Shown here: piece after piece, positions 44,897-53,516 of the stretch | Position numbering within the stretch: position 1 is the stretch's first letter | Layout: every line of letters starts with the position of its first letter | Source of the DNA: Bacillus sp. FJAT-28004 | GTDB lineage: Bacteria; Bacillota; Bacilli; Paenibacillales; Paenibacillaceae | DNA length: 64,000 nucleotides | Direction: 5' to 3' | Assembly (NCBI RefSeq): GCF_001280845.1 | Contig: NZ_LGHP01000001.1 | Location: forward strand, 2,504,435 to 2,568,434 | Program-made: the position numbers and the translations under genes | Notes under the pieces: generated by a model | What the model saw: only the letters and a program-made list of their open reading frames with translations | Databases searched by the model: none | Told to the model about the DNA's origin: nothing

Positions 44897-44925
44897 ATAA
44901 TAACGAATTACCAGTACTATGTCAA
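44897..44925 (-). promoter_or_regulatory. Sigma-A promoter of the FMN reductase gene
   Basis: On the minus strand TTGACA (44920-44925), 17 bases, TATTAT (44897-44902). The start is near 44889, giving a leader of about 215 bases that includes both candidate starts and inverted repeats (AGAATAAC and GTTATTCT, about 50 bases apart). Confidence 0.65.
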
Positions 44926-44982
44926 GTAACTATATTTATTTTAGTTCGATTAATTTTCCTATATAATGTAGCCTTTTTAATC

Positions 44983-45015
44983 TAATCAATTGTACTTGCA
45001 AAATTATCAATTGAG
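44983..45015 (+). promoter_or_regulatory. Pair of MarR-type operators before the marR gene
   Basis: TAATCAATTG (CAATTG core at 44987-44992) and TTATCAATTG (core at 45008-45013) lie 21 bases apart, two helical turns. TATAAT at 44962-44967 may be the -10 box, which would place both sites just after the start. Confidence 0.55.
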
Positions 45016-45056
45016 TAGTAAAGTGATGGCATAGATATTCGAGAGGGGGATACGAA

Positions 45057-45500
45057 ATGCGAAATAATACGATCGGGTCGTTAATCTGGTTGCGGTTAAT
45101 GCGTTTTACGAACCAAAGTAACCAGATGTCGAATGACTTTTTAAAACAATTTGATCTTACGACCGCTCAATTTGATGTCCTTATGCAAATTCGTATCTAT
45201 CAACCTTTAACGCAAATGGTATTAGCTGAGAAAGTAACGGTTACACAAGGCGGTATTTCACGCATGCTCGTCCGTCTTGAGAATGAGGGCTATATTGTGC
45301 GAAAACAAGACTGGAAAACCAAAACCATTAGTCTCACAGAGAAAGCCGAAGCTATTTTGGAAATAGCAATGCCAAAGCAGCTCGCTTTTCAAACTTCATT
45401 TTTTGATGATGTATTAAATGAAGACGAACAAAAAACACTATACTCATTGATGACGCGCATCCATAAACATAGCCAAAAAAAGAAATTACCGATTGAGTAA
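45057..45500 (+). CDS. MarR family transcriptional regulator
   Basis: 147 residues with the winged helix [32 protein letters not shown]. It lies directly upstream of the VOC dioxygenase gene with an operator between, as in the MhqR/quinone-response loci of Bacillus. It has no Cys, so it is probably ligand- rather than thiol-regulated. GAGAGGGGG precedes the ATG. Confidence 0.9.
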   Translation: MRNNTIGSLIWLRLMRFTNQSNQMSNDFLKQFDLTTAQFDVLMQIRIYQPLTQMVLAEKVTVTQGGISRMLVRLENEGYIVRKQDWKTKTISLTEKAEAILEIAMPKQLAFQTSFFDDVLNEDEQKTLYSLMTRIHKHSQKKKLPIE

Positions 45501-45510
45501 TTTTTTTGTA

Positions 45511-45525
45511 CTATCAATTGATTAG
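45511..45525 (+). promoter_or_regulatory. MarR-type operator before the dioxygenase gene
   Basis: CTATCAATTGATTAG contains the perfect palindrome ATCAATTGAT, the same core as the two sites before marR. It lies between marR and the dioxygenase start. Confidence 0.6.
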
Positions 45526-45550
45526 TCAAGTAATAAAAGGAGGAACAATT

Positions 45551-46492
45551 ATGTATACAATCCCAGGACATCATCATATTTCGATGATTACAAAAAACGC
45601 GAAAATAAATAATCATTTTTATCAAGAAATATTAGGTCTACGCAGAGTGAAAAAGACGGTCAATCAAGATGACCCATCCATGTATCACTTATTTTACGGA
45701 GATTTAACAGGCAGTGCGGGAACAGAGCTGTCCTTTTTTGAAATGACAAATGCGGGGAGAACTGTTCGAGGCACCAATGCAATCACCCAAATTGGTTTAC
45801 TCGTTCCTTCATTTGAGAGTCTGGTTTATTGGAAAAAACGTTTTGAATCGCTAAATGTAGAACATGGTGAAATCACAAAATATGCTGGCCGAGACGCTTT
45901 GCATTTTGAAGATACGGAAGGTTTGCGAATGGTTCTGATAAACAATAACGGCGAGGAAGTTCCAGAGAAATGGGAAACATGGAAAGACTCCGTCGTCGAG
46001 CAAGATCATCGTATACTCGGAATGGGAACAGTCGAAATAACCGTTCGTTCTCTGGAACACCTAGCAACAACATTGACGAGCATGTTCGGTTATATCGAAG
46101 TGTCTCGTTCGGATAATGAAGCCATTTATCAGTCCGTTGCTGGTCGTACCTATGGCGAGATTTTGGTCAAACAAGTAGAAGGAGCAATCGAGAAGCCTGG
46201 AAGAGGAAGCATTCATCATTTAGCGATCCGTGTTGATAACGAAGATGAGCTGCGTTACTGGGACGAAGTCGTCAAAAAACGCGGTTTCCACTCCTCAGGC
46301 ATAGTGGATCGTTATTATTTCCAAAGCTTATATTTCCGTGAATCTAATGGTATTTTATTCGAAATTGCGACAGATGGTCCTGGTTTCACCAAAGATTCAA
46401 GCATAGCAGAACTCGGTAAAGCGCTAGATTTACCACCATTTTTAGAAGAAAGACGAGCAGATATTGAAGCAAAATTAATACCGCTTGATTAA
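45551..46492 (+). CDS. VOC-family ring-cleaving dioxygenase (MhqA/MhqO-like)
   Basis: 313 residues with two glyoxalase/bleomycin-resistance units. His in PGHHHISMITK and GSIHHLAIRV and Glu in GILFEIATDGPGF are metal ligands of extradiol-type dioxygenases. The family acts on hydroquinones and similar. AAGGAGGAA lies before ATG 45551. Adjacent marR, LLM oxidoreductase and FMN reductase fit a quinone-detoxification operon. Confidence 0.9.
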   Translation: MYTIPGHHHISMITKNAKINNHFYQEILGLRRVKKTVNQDDPSMYHLFYGDLTGSAGTELSFFEMTNAGRTVRGTNAITQIGLLVPSFESLVYWKKRFESLNVEHGEITKYAGRDALHFEDTEGLRMVLINNNGEEVPEKWETWKDSVVEQDHRILGMGTVEITVRSLEHLATTLTSMFGYIEVSRSDNEAIYQSVAGRTYGEILVKQVEGAIEKPGRGSIHHLAIRVDNEDELRYWDEVVKKRGFHSSGIVDRYYFQSLYFRESNGILFEIATDGPGFTKDSSIAELGKALDLPPFLEERRADIEAKLIPLD

Positions 46493-46513
46493 TAAGAAAA
46501 AGGGGAGAGTAAC

Positions 46514-47572
46514 ATGGAGAAATATCGAATCGATACAAATAAAGGACTAGAATTCGGGTTATATTCGATTGGTGATCATTTGCCAAATCCACATACAGGC
46601 TCAATGATTAGTGCAAAACAGCGCATTCAAGAATTAATTGAGGCAAGTAAGCTTGCTGACGAGGCAGGACTTGATGTATTCGCAGTCGGTGAGAGCCATC
46701 AAACGTATTTTACAACACAGGCGCATACGGTTATTTTAGGAGCGATCGCTCAGGCAACAAAAAACATCAAAATTGCCAGTTCGGCAACGGTGCTAAGTAC
46801 ATCCGATCCCGTGCGTGTGTATGAAGACTTTGCTACCATCGATTTAATTTCAAATGGACGCGCGGAAATTGTCGCTGGACGCGGCTCACGCGTTGGAGCT
46901 TATAGTTTGCTTGGCTTTGATGTCCGAGATTACGAAGAACTATTTGAAGAGAAACTAGAGCTTCTAATAAAATTAAATAATGAAGAAACGATAACATGGG
47001 AAGGTCAGTTCCGTCCACCGCTTAAGCAAGCATCCATTTTACCGCAGCCCCAAAGTGGTCATATGCCTATTTGGAGAGCAGTAGGTGGACCTCCCGCTAG
47101 TGCTATTAAGGCAGGTTATGTCGGTGTGCCGATGATGTTGACGACGCTTGGCGGTCCAGCGAGCAACTTTAAAATTTCGGTAGATGCTTACCGTGAAGCA
47201 GCAGCGAGCAGTGGTTTTGATCCGGCAGCATTACCGGTTGCAACGACGAGTTTATTTTATACAGCAGACACTACACAAGATGCTCTTCGTGAATACTATC
47301 CGCATCTTAATTCTGGTATGCAAGCACTGCGTGGCGGCGGATATCCAAAACAACAATTTGCGCAATCTACCGACTATCGTGATGCTTTAATGGTTGGCAG
47401 CCCGCAACAAATCATTGAAAAGATGCTTTATCAATACGAATTATTTGGTCATCAGCGCTTTATGGCTCAAATCGATTTTGGCGGTGTCCCATTCGATAAG
47501 ATTGCGAAAAATATAGAACTTATAGCAACGGAAATTATGCCCGCGATTAAGAAGCATACCGCTAAAAACTAA
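46514..47572 (+). CDS. LLM-class flavin-dependent oxidoreductase
   Basis: 352 residues, luciferase-like TIM barrel: GLDVFAVGESHQTYFTTQ, SSATVLSTSDPVRVYEDFATIDLISNGRAEIVAGRGSR and the C-terminal GVPFDKIAKNIELIATEIMP. It uses reduced FMN, which the following FMN reductase could supply. GGGGAGAG precedes the ATG. Confidence 0.9.
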   Translation: MEKYRIDTNKGLEFGLYSIGDHLPNPHTGSMISAKQRIQELIEASKLADEAGLDVFAVGESHQTYFTTQAHTVILGAIAQATKNIKIASSATVLSTSDPVRVYEDFATIDLISNGRAEIVAGRGSRVGAYSLLGFDVRDYEELFEEKLELLIKLNNEETITWEGQFRPPLKQASILPQPQSGHMPIWRAVGGPPASAIKAGYVGVPMMLTTLGGPASNFKISVDAYREAAASSGFDPAALPVATTSLFYTADTTQDALREYYPHLNSGMQALRGGGYPKQQFAQSTDYRDALMVGSPQQIIEKMLYQYELFGHQRFMAQIDFGGVPFDKIAKNIELIATEIMPAIKKHTAKN

Positions 47573-47584
47573 GGAGTGATTAGG

Positions 47585-48151
47585 ATGAATATTGTTGCAA
47601 TCTCTGGCTCAAATGTAGGCTCTAAGACACGGACAGCAATGGACTACACATTAAAAATCGCAAATGAAAAATACCCTAATGCAGAAATCACCTTACTGGA
47701 CCTCGCAGAATATGAAATGGTGTTTAGCGATGGGCGCAATTATATGGAATATGACGGGGATACTAAATATGTAACGGAAACAATCATGGCAGCAGATGCT
47801 ATCATTATCGGCACTCCTACTTTCCAAGCATCCATTCCAGCTACGCTAAAAAATATTTTTGATCTTTTACCAGTCAGCGCTTTCCGTGATAAGGTAGTGA
47901 GCATCCTCGTTACTGCGGGTACAGCGAAACATTATTTGATGGTGGAACAACAATTAAAACCTATTCTGTCCTATATGAAAGCACATATCGTGCCAACTTA
48001 CGTATTTATTGAAGAAAAGGATTTCAACAGAAAAGAGATTATTAATGACGATGTTCTTTTCCGCATGGAGCGTTTAGTAGAAGACACTATGCAGCTTGTG
48101 GAAGCATATTCAGAAATTCGCCAAGCAAAAGATGCGGAGTATCTTTTTTAA
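47585..48151 (+). CDS. NADPH-dependent FMN reductase
   Basis: 188 residues, flavodoxin-like: VAISGSNVGSKTRTAMDY, IIGTPTFQASIPATLKNIFDLLP and TAGTAKHYLMVEQQLKPIL. It is the last gene of the quinone-response operon and can provide FMNH2 to the LLM enzyme. AAGGAGTGATTAGG directly precedes ATG 47585; an alternative at 47576 has no spacer. Confidence 0.9.
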   Translation: MNIVAISGSNVGSKTRTAMDYTLKIANEKYPNAEITLLDLAEYEMVFSDGRNYMEYDGDTKYVTETIMAADAIIIGTPTFQASIPATLKNIFDLLPVSAFRDKVVSILVTAGTAKHYLMVEQQLKPILSYMKAHIVPTYVFIEEKDFNRKEIINDDVLFRMERLVEDTMQLVEAYSEIRQAKDAEYLF

Positions 48152-48179
48152 GAGAACGCTAATACAATATATATGTACG

Positions 48180-48207
48180 CCTCATCTGCCCAGCAGATGG
48201 GGTTTCT
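48180..48207 (+). terminator. Terminator of the quinone-response operon
   Basis: CCTCATCTGC pairs with GCAGATGGGG around CCA, followed by TTTCTTTATTTT. Confidence 0.75.
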
Positions 48208-48267
48208 TTATTTTCGCGGGTTGAATAAGGAGCATTAGATCTAGCCATTGACAAATAATAAGTTTAG

Positions 48268-48492
48268 TTTATTAATCGCTTAGAAAAGAAGGAACTTGTC
48301 TTGCGCTCACCACATCCAAATGATTCAAGAGCAATCATGATCTCACTTAACGAAAAAGGAAAGGAAGCTAATGCAGCCCACGAAGAAGTTCATCTCCAAT
48401 TTTACAACCAATTACGTACTCTGTTGAACGTGCAGGAGATTGAAATATTTGAGAAATGTATAGATAAATTAAACTCTTTTTTTTGGACATAA
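48268..48492 (+). pseudogene. C-terminal remnant of a MarR-family regulator
   Basis: The open frame from 48268 encodes FINRLEKKELVLRSPHPNDSRAIMISLNEKGKE and onward, the wing and last helices of a MarR protein. The dimerisation and DNA-recognition part is absent; an in-frame TAG lies at 48265. TTG 48301 could start a 63-residue peptide, but it begins in the middle of the domain. The remnant lies behind the quinone-response operon and may be a decayed second regulator. Confidence 0.7.
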
Positions 48493-48553
48493 TTTTTTTT
48501 GCACATTTAGTTTTGTAACTGAACTATTCTAATCAGTACAGATTTATTTCTTG

Positions 48554-48581
48554 TTTACAAATCTATATTTATAGATATAAT
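48554..48581 (+). promoter_or_regulatory. ArsR-gene promoter with internal 16-bp palindrome
   Basis: TTTACA (48554-48559), 16 bases and TATAAT (48576-48581). The spacer holds the perfect palindrome ATCTATATTTATAGAT (48561-48576), ideal for autorepression. Confidence 0.65.
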
Positions 48582-48588
48582 CATATAT

Positions 48589-48900
48589 ATGGAACCTTCA
48601 TTGATTTATAAAGCATTGTCGAACGAGACACGCCGTCAAATTATGTTATGGTTAAAAAAGCCAGAGGATTATTTTGAAGAAAAAAAATATTTAGAGCAGG
48701 GACTTACATTTCGAATAGGTGTATGCGTTGCGGAAATTCAGGCTAAATCTGGACTAGCGCAATCGGTTATATCTAGTTATTTGTTAACGATGCAGCAAGC
48801 AGGGCTGCTCCAATCTGAACGAATCGGGAAATGGACCTATTATCGCCGGAACGAGAAAACGATACAACAATTTTCAGATTACATCCGAAATGAACTCTAA
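48589..48900 (+). CDS. ArsR-family transcriptional regulator
   Basis: 103 residues, winged helix: LIYKALSNETRRQIMLWLKKP and IQAKSGLAQSVISSYLLTMQQAGLLQSERIGKWTYYRRN. Only one Cys, so not a classical metal sensor with a CxC box. It begins only eight bases after the -10 box, so the transcript is leaderless or nearly so. The MFS gene downstream carries a similar palindrome. Confidence 0.88.
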   Translation: MEPSLIYKALSNETRRQIMLWLKKPEDYFEEKKYLEQGLTFRIGVCVAEIQAKSGLAQSVISSYLLTMQQAGLLQSERIGKWTYYRRNEKTIQQFSDYIRNEL

Positions 48901-48927
48901 AGAAAGGAGCTTTTTTTGATTCAACGA

Positions 48928-48943
48928 ATCTAATTATATAGAT
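48928..48943 (+). promoter_or_regulatory. Second ArsR-type palindrome, before the MFS gene
   Basis: ATCTAATTATATAGAT is a 16-base palindrome with the same ATCTA/TAGAT arms as the operator before arsR. Further ATCTATA-like stretches occur near 49010-49025. Confidence 0.55.
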
Positions 48944-49073
48944 ATGTGGCTACATTTATCGATTTGCGGCGTGATCTATTGATTATTTGTTTTACGTATT
49001 TTGATGGCTCTATATATCTATAATTCTAAATATGTAGTTTAAATCTACAGTCAGAAATGGAGACTGAATTATT

Positions 49074-50234
49074 TTGAAAAAGTTTAATCCCTTGCTTGTT
49101 TTTATACTAGCGTTAGGTGTGTTCGGCATTATTACTACTGAAATGGGGATCGTAGGTGTTCTACCCGAGGTATCTCGAAAATTCCAAATTTCGACTTCAC
49201 AGGCCGGTTCTCTAGTAAGTATATTTGCTCTTGTCGTTGCGATTTCAGGTCCATTTATAACTTTGCTTGCATCCAGAATGAATCGTAAGATCATTTTATT
49301 AATCGCAGTTTTTATGTTCGCGATATCTAATATCGTCTATGCCTATACAACGATATTCAATGTGATGTTGATTTTCCGTATAATACCTGCCATTTTTCAT
49401 CCTGTATTCTTTTCTGTAGCGATTGTAACTGCTAGCCAACTTGTACCACCAGAAAAAAGCAGCAAAGCAGTCATGCAAGTTTTTGCCGGAATTACGATTG
49501 GGTTTGCGTTTGGCGTTCCATTAACATCTTATTTAACAGAGCATATTTCCCTGACTGCTGGATTTCTATTTAGCGGTATTGTTAGCTTGATCGCTTTCGC
49601 AGGGATATTATTTTTGCTTCCTTCTATGCCCGTTAAGGAAAAAATGTCATATGGCATGCAGCTTCGTATTTTAAGAAAACCACAATTGTGGGTTAATATC
49701 GCGACGGTTATGTTTACTTTTGCAGCTATGTTTTCTGTATACAGCTATTTTGCCGAATATCTCGTAAGCGTATCAAGTATGAATAGTTCCTGGGTTAGTT
49801 TATTGTTAATGGCATTTGGTTTAGTCATGATCGTTGGTAATTTTTTATTTGGCTTTTTTCTGCAAAAAAGTATTTCTAAAACCGTTATGTTGTTCCCACT
49901 TGCCTATATTTTATGTTATTTACTCGTTTATTTTTTCGGATCTTCTTATATTCCGATGATTGTCATTGTACTGATATGGGGGATCGTTCATTCTGGCGGT
50001 TTAATCGTAAGTCAAACATGGCTTATATCGGAAGCGAAAGAAGCTCCTGAGTTTGGAAACAGCTTGTTTATCTCATTTTCAAATCTTGGTATTACAGTGG
50101 GAGCCTCAATTGGTGGATGGTTTATTTCGCAATGGGGGATACACCAGCTCATCTGGAGTGGCATCATGTTCTCTTTGCTTTCTTTTATATCCATAATCAT
50201 GAAAATAAAATTATTTAGCTCGAGTGCCGCTTAA
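49074..50234 (+). CDS. MFS transporter (AraJ/drug-exporter type)
   Basis: 386 residues, twelve membrane segments, opening FILALGVFGIITTEMGIVGVLPEVSRKFQISTSQAGSLVSIFALVVAI and loop ASRMNRK between segments 2 and 3. This is the DHA1 drug-efflux/arabinose-efflux group. TTG start. Probably controlled by the ArsR-type repressor upstream. Confidence 0.88.
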   Translation: MKKFNPLLVFILALGVFGIITTEMGIVGVLPEVSRKFQISTSQAGSLVSIFALVVAISGPFITLLASRMNRKIILLIAVFMFAISNIVYAYTTIFNVMLIFRIIPAIFHPVFFSVAIVTASQLVPPEKSSKAVMQVFAGITIGFAFGVPLTSYLTEHISLTAGFLFSGIVSLIAFAGILFLLPSMPVKEKMSYGMQLRILRKPQLWVNIATVMFTFAAMFSVYSYFAEYLVSVSSMNSSWVSLLLMAFGLVMIVGNFLFGFFLQKSISKTVMLFPLAYILCYLLVYFFGSSYIPMIVIVLIWGIVHSGGLIVSQTWLISEAKEAPEFGNSLFISFSNLGITVGASIGGWFISQWGIHQLIWSGIMFSLLSFISIIMKIKLFSSSAA

Positions 50235-50260
50235 AGCGCCTTTTTCGAGTGACTTTGGTA

Positions 50261-50296
50261 GGGAGCAGGCTTCAAAGCAGTCTGCTCCTTGTTTGT
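50261..50296. terminator. Terminator between converging MFS and SMR genes
   Basis: GGAGCAG (50262-50268) pairs with CTGCTCC (50282-50288); a T-rich stretch follows. A weaker hairpin than most others here. Confidence 0.5.
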
Positions 50297-50304
50297 TGCA
50301 TTTT

Positions 50305-50619
50305 TTAAGAGACAAGCTTTAATCCAACTGCAGAACCTAAAACCATTGCTATAAAAACAACTCTTTTCCAGTCTTTGGATTCCCCATATAAAAGCATTCC
50401 TAATATAGCTCCGCCTGATGCTCCAATTCCTGTCCAAATGGCATACGTTGTTCCCATGGGCAGTGTTTTCATTGAATAAGCAAGAAATAGAAAACTTGCT
50501 AAAAATCCAAGAGTTAATAATACAACAGATTGCCAATTGCGGTCCTTATGCAATTTATTTATCATAGCAACACCAAACATTTCAAATAATCCTGCAAATA
50601 TTAAAGATACCCATGCCAT
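50305..50619 (-). CDS. SMR transporter subunit (YkkD/Gdx-like)
   Basis: 104 residues, four membrane segments, with the conserved Glu in LIFAGLFEMFGVAMINK and the closing GSAVGLKLVS. It overlaps the partner SMR gene by one base. Together with the riboswitch in front it is a guanidine or guanidinium-type exporter. Confidence 0.9.
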   Translation of the reverse strand: MAWVSLIFAGLFEMFGVAMINKLHKDRNWQSVVLLTLGFLASFLFLAYSMKTLPMGTTYAIWTGIGASGGAILGMLLYGESKDWKRVVFIAMVLGSAVGLKLVS

Positions 50620-50960
50620 TAGGACTCAGCTCCTTGTTTATCTTTATCCTTCGTAACTAATTTCAAGCCCATTACACCCGCTAATAAAAGTAAAATCAAT
50701 AACATTTTACTCCATTTGAATGGTTCTCCAAAAAATATAATTTCGGAGAAAACAGTACCTGCTGTACCCATTCCTACAAAAACGGCGTATACCGTTCCTA
50801 CAGGTAGTTTCTTTCCTGCAACAATCATTAAATAGAAGCTGATAATAATAGAAATGACAGTTCCTGTCCAAGTCCAGAAGTCATCAGCGTGTTTCAAGCC
50901 AATAACCCAAAAAACTTCGAAAAAAGCGGCAATAAATACCTTAATCCAATTTGAATTCAT
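50619..50960 (-). CDS. SMR transporter subunit (YkkC/Gdx-like)
   Basis: 113 residues, four membrane segments, conserved Glu in [19 protein letters not shown] and closing [13 protein letters not shown]. Paired SMR genes usually make antiparallel heterodimers, as in YkkC-YkkD. CTGGAGGTG precedes the ATG. It is the first gene behind the guanidine riboswitch. Confidence 0.92.
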   Translation of the reverse strand: MNSNWIKVFIAAFFEVFWVIGLKHADDFWTWTGTVISIIISFYLMIVAGKKLPVGTVYAVFVGMGTAGTVFSEIIFFGEPFKWSKMLLILLLLAGVMGLKLVTKDKDKQGAES

Positions 50961-50998
50961 TTAAATACACCTCCAGTTTTATTGTTACCAAATAAACA

Positions 50999-51135
50999 TA
51001 AAAAAAAAGCCCAAGAGTAAACTGTTAAACAGTTTCTCCCAGGCTTTTATCCTTCCGTGACACAGCATTGCTGTGAGTTTTCTCTCGGACCAGACCAACA
51101 TATCATGTTGCGGAACCCTAGAAAACATTCTTGTA
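50999..51135 (-). promoter_or_regulatory. Guanidine-I (ykkC) riboswitch with terminator
   Basis: Read on the minus strand the leader contains CTAGGGTTCCG, GGTCCGAGAGAAAAC, ACACGG-like CACGGAAGG and GGATAAAAGCCTGGGAGA, the conserved core of ykkC subtype 1 RNA. The end folds as AAGCCTGGGAG with CTCTTGGGCTT followed by nine T. Guanidine binding is expected to prevent that terminator and turn on the SMR pair. Confidence 0.92.
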
Positions 51136-51149
51136 TTCAATTACCTAGT

Positions 51150-51177
51150 ATTATACACAAATTTGAAACTATTACAA
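51150..51177 (-). promoter_or_regulatory. Promoter of the riboswitch-SMR operon
   Basis: Minus strand: TTGTAA (51172-51177), 16 bases, TATAAT (51150-51155) with a TG one base before the -10. The start would be about 10 bases before the aptamer. Confidence 0.7.
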
Positions 51178-51297
51178 TACTCTTAACATGGGAAATAGTT
51201 GAAAAAGAACAGCCAGACAATTTGTATCAACACTTGGAAACTATACTTGCTTGATATAAAATAAAATGGAAGCGTTAACAGAAAGGGGAAGCTGAAC

Positions 51298-52935
51298 ATG
51301 TCGATGCAGATTGATTTGAAACATGGGGAAACGGGAAGCAAAGGCAAGATGCTCGTATTGTTGATTCATGGCTTGGGCGCTCCTGAAACGTGGGTAGAGC
51401 CAGGTAGAGACTGGGCGAAGCTTATTACTTCTGATCCGCAAATAACGGATACGGATATTGGTATCGTTACTTATGATACCTCTAAGCTCATCAGCAGCCT
51501 TTTTGGAATCGAAGGGAATTTTGAAGTTTTGGGTCGTCGAATTAGTGTCAGCAAAACAAGTCCACTTTCCATAGACCAGCTTGCCATTCAATTGAAAACC
51601 ATTTTGAATACAACTACATATAGAAAATATGAGAAGATCGTAATCGTTGGCCACAGCATGGGAGGTTTGATTGGGAAAAGATTCATACTAAACGAGTATT
51701 TGCATCGCAAGGAAGGATTAAAACGAATCGGTGGCTTTATCAGCTATGCCACGCCATATAACGGATCTAAGTTCGCTGAATTCCATCAATTAATAAAGCG
51801 CTTTCAGAAACATAAACAAATCGAACAATTACGTTCAAATAATGCTTTTTTAGATGAGATGAACCGCAGCTTTTTTAGTGCCCAGCAAGAGCTTAAGAGC
51901 TGCTTCACTTCGATTTACTGTTATGGTGATCGAGACACAGTAGTGGAACAGGGGAGCGCCGTTCCCAATATGGGACATTCAAGCACTTATGCGCAAGCAG
52001 AGTCTCTACCAGGTGACCATGGGACTATTCTAGATGTGCCGCAAGGGCTTCTTTCTACGAACTACGATTTACTGAAAGGACTTCTGCTAGACGTGCTTTC
52101 GACTTTCGATCCTCCGCCATTTGGAACCCGAGACAGCCTACAAGAGACAACCCATTCTTCAGTCCAAAGGGACAAGCCCGCCGCAGACTCAAAAGCTTCA
52201 TTGACTCAGTCGCGATTAATTAATGAGATTGAGCTTCACCGACAAGCGCTTGATACCATTTTCATAAAACGTTTCAAAAATGATGACGAAATTAGAGCAA
52301 AACTTATTGCTTCTATGAACGATGTGCTTCGAAAACTTAAGGAAATGGAAGAAAGCAGAGTACAGCTGTTTCTTAAGCTATATCGATTCGCAAACAATCG
52401 GTTGCCCGGCGGGGATCCCGGCCTGCGCGAACTGTGGGAGCTCCTTGCTCTGGTGAATTTGGTGTATCCAGATTGGAACTTTATTGATCCTGACGAGTGG
52501 GTACATCTGTCAAATCTTCAGCTGGATTCCAATCGCTGGGTGCGTATGCTTTATTCGCAGGACAAAGAAACGATGCCGGAGGTCGTGATCGGATTTATTT
52601 CCAGACTGTATGCCAGCTCATTTCAACCGTACATGTCGTCAAGAGCAAATCCAGATTTGTTCCCGTATCGCTTGTTATTGGAAAATATCAACTCGGATTC
52701 ACTTGGAAAAGACAACCCGGAAAACTTATGCGAGCATTGCAATAATGGTCATAAAGCCGATTTCTCCAAAATTTTGCTGCAATTCGCCCAAGACTCGAAA
52801 ATAACGATCTTCGATGGTTTAGAGTCTAATAGCTTAACCGGAACCGTGAGCATCAGTTGCTCCTCTTGCTTGCGTCAAGTTAGAAATGAAGTGAGCTATG
52901 AAGAGATTTGCACGCGACTAAGGAGTGTGATTTGA
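51298..52935 (+). CDS. Alpha/beta hydrolase effector of an ABC-three-component-like system
   Basis: 545 residues. Residues 15-265 are a lipase-like alpha/beta hydrolase: LLIHGLGAPETW oxyanion motif, nucleophile Ser120 in VGHSMGGLIG, ATPYNGS, Asp in YGDRDTVV and His in LPGDHGTI. A polar linker follows. The C-terminal part (about 300-545) is helical and ends in a zinc ribbon with CxxC pairs at 478/481 and 521/524. A variable enzymatic domain joined to a helical C-terminal domain and followed by middle-component and SMC-like ATPase genes is the ABC-3C layout. It may act on membrane lipids or acyl esters when triggered. GAAAGGGG precedes the ATG. Confidence 0.8.
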   Translation: MSMQIDLKHGETGSKGKMLVLLIHGLGAPETWVEPGRDWAKLITSDPQITDTDIGIVTYDTSKLISSLFGIEGNFEVLGRRISVSKTSPLSIDQLAIQLKTILNTTTYRKYEKIVIVGHSMGGLIGKRFILNEYLHRKEGLKRIGGFISYATPYNGSKFAEFHQLIKRFQKHKQIEQLRSNNAFLDEMNRSFFSAQQELKSCFTSIYCYGDRDTVVEQGSAVPNMGHSSTYAQAESLPGDHGTILDVPQGLLSTNYDLLKGLLLDVLSTFDPPPFGTRDSLQETTHSSVQRDKPAADSKASLTQSRLINEIELHRQALDTIFIKRFKNDDEIRAKLIASMNDVLRKLKEMEESRVQLFLKLYRFANNRLPGGDPGLRELWELLALVNLVYPDWNFIDPDEWVHLSNLQLDSNRWVRMLYSQDKETMPEVVIGFISRLYASSFQPYMSSRANPDLFPYRLLLENINSDSLGKDNPENLCEHCNNGHKADFSKILLQFAQDSKITIFDGLESNSLTGTVSISCSSCLRQVRNEVSYEEICTRLRSVI

Positions 52936-52937
52936 AA

Positions 52938-53516
52938 ATGAAACAGCAGTTATTTGAATTTTTCGATCGACAACCTGACCTTGAGAAGCTTACGGGAATA
53001 ACGATTAGGCATATAGATGCTCTTTACTTTTCCGCGCAGCAAATATTTGCTGTAGCGTCCTATGCCGCTCAATCATTACTCGAGAACCATTGGGAGCGAG
53101 CTGCTTATCAATTTGCATATCGGGTACAAAATCAGATTCCTGGAGAACTCGATGATCTTCGCTGGGACATGTACTTAGTCCTTTTTGTAGATACTCAGGA
53201 GGTAAGCAATGCGCTCAAGAAGCGTATCGAGTCAAATCGGTTTTTCTTTCGGAAAATTATCATCACGAGGTCTGATCTCGATCGGTTATCTGAGAAACTC
53301 CCATTAGGTTTTCAAACTGCTTTGCCTGAGCACCAGCTCGAGCGCCTCTGGTTTCATGATCGGCATTTTCTCCAGCAATGGCAATCCTGTGTTCAAGAAA
53401 CGACAAATCAACGATTAAATCAAGCGTTATTCCAAGGCGGTGCCGACTCTGTGGACAAACTATTGTCATCTTTAAATATTCCAGTGTTAGCTGAGGTGCT
53501 GGATCATGAGGATTAA
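52938..53516 (+). CDS. ABC-three-component-like middle component
   Basis: A 192-residue, mostly helical protein with no catalytic motif, placed between effector and ATPase and overlapping the ATPase start by 11 bases. Position and size fit the middle component of ABC-3C systems, which bridges the effector and the ATPase; the family match itself is from context. AAGGAGTGTG lies upstream of ATG 52938. The frame from 52908 overlaps the effector and is rejected. Confidence 0.68.
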   Translation: MKQQLFEFFDRQPDLEKLTGITIRHIDALYFSAQQIFAVASYAAQSLLENHWERAAYQFAYRVQNQIPGELDDLRWDMYLVLFVDTQEVSNALKKRIESNRFFFRKIIITRSDLDRLSEKLPLGFQTALPEHQLERLWFHDRHFLQQWQSCVQETTNQRLNQALFQGGADSVDKLLSSLNIPVLAEVLDHED

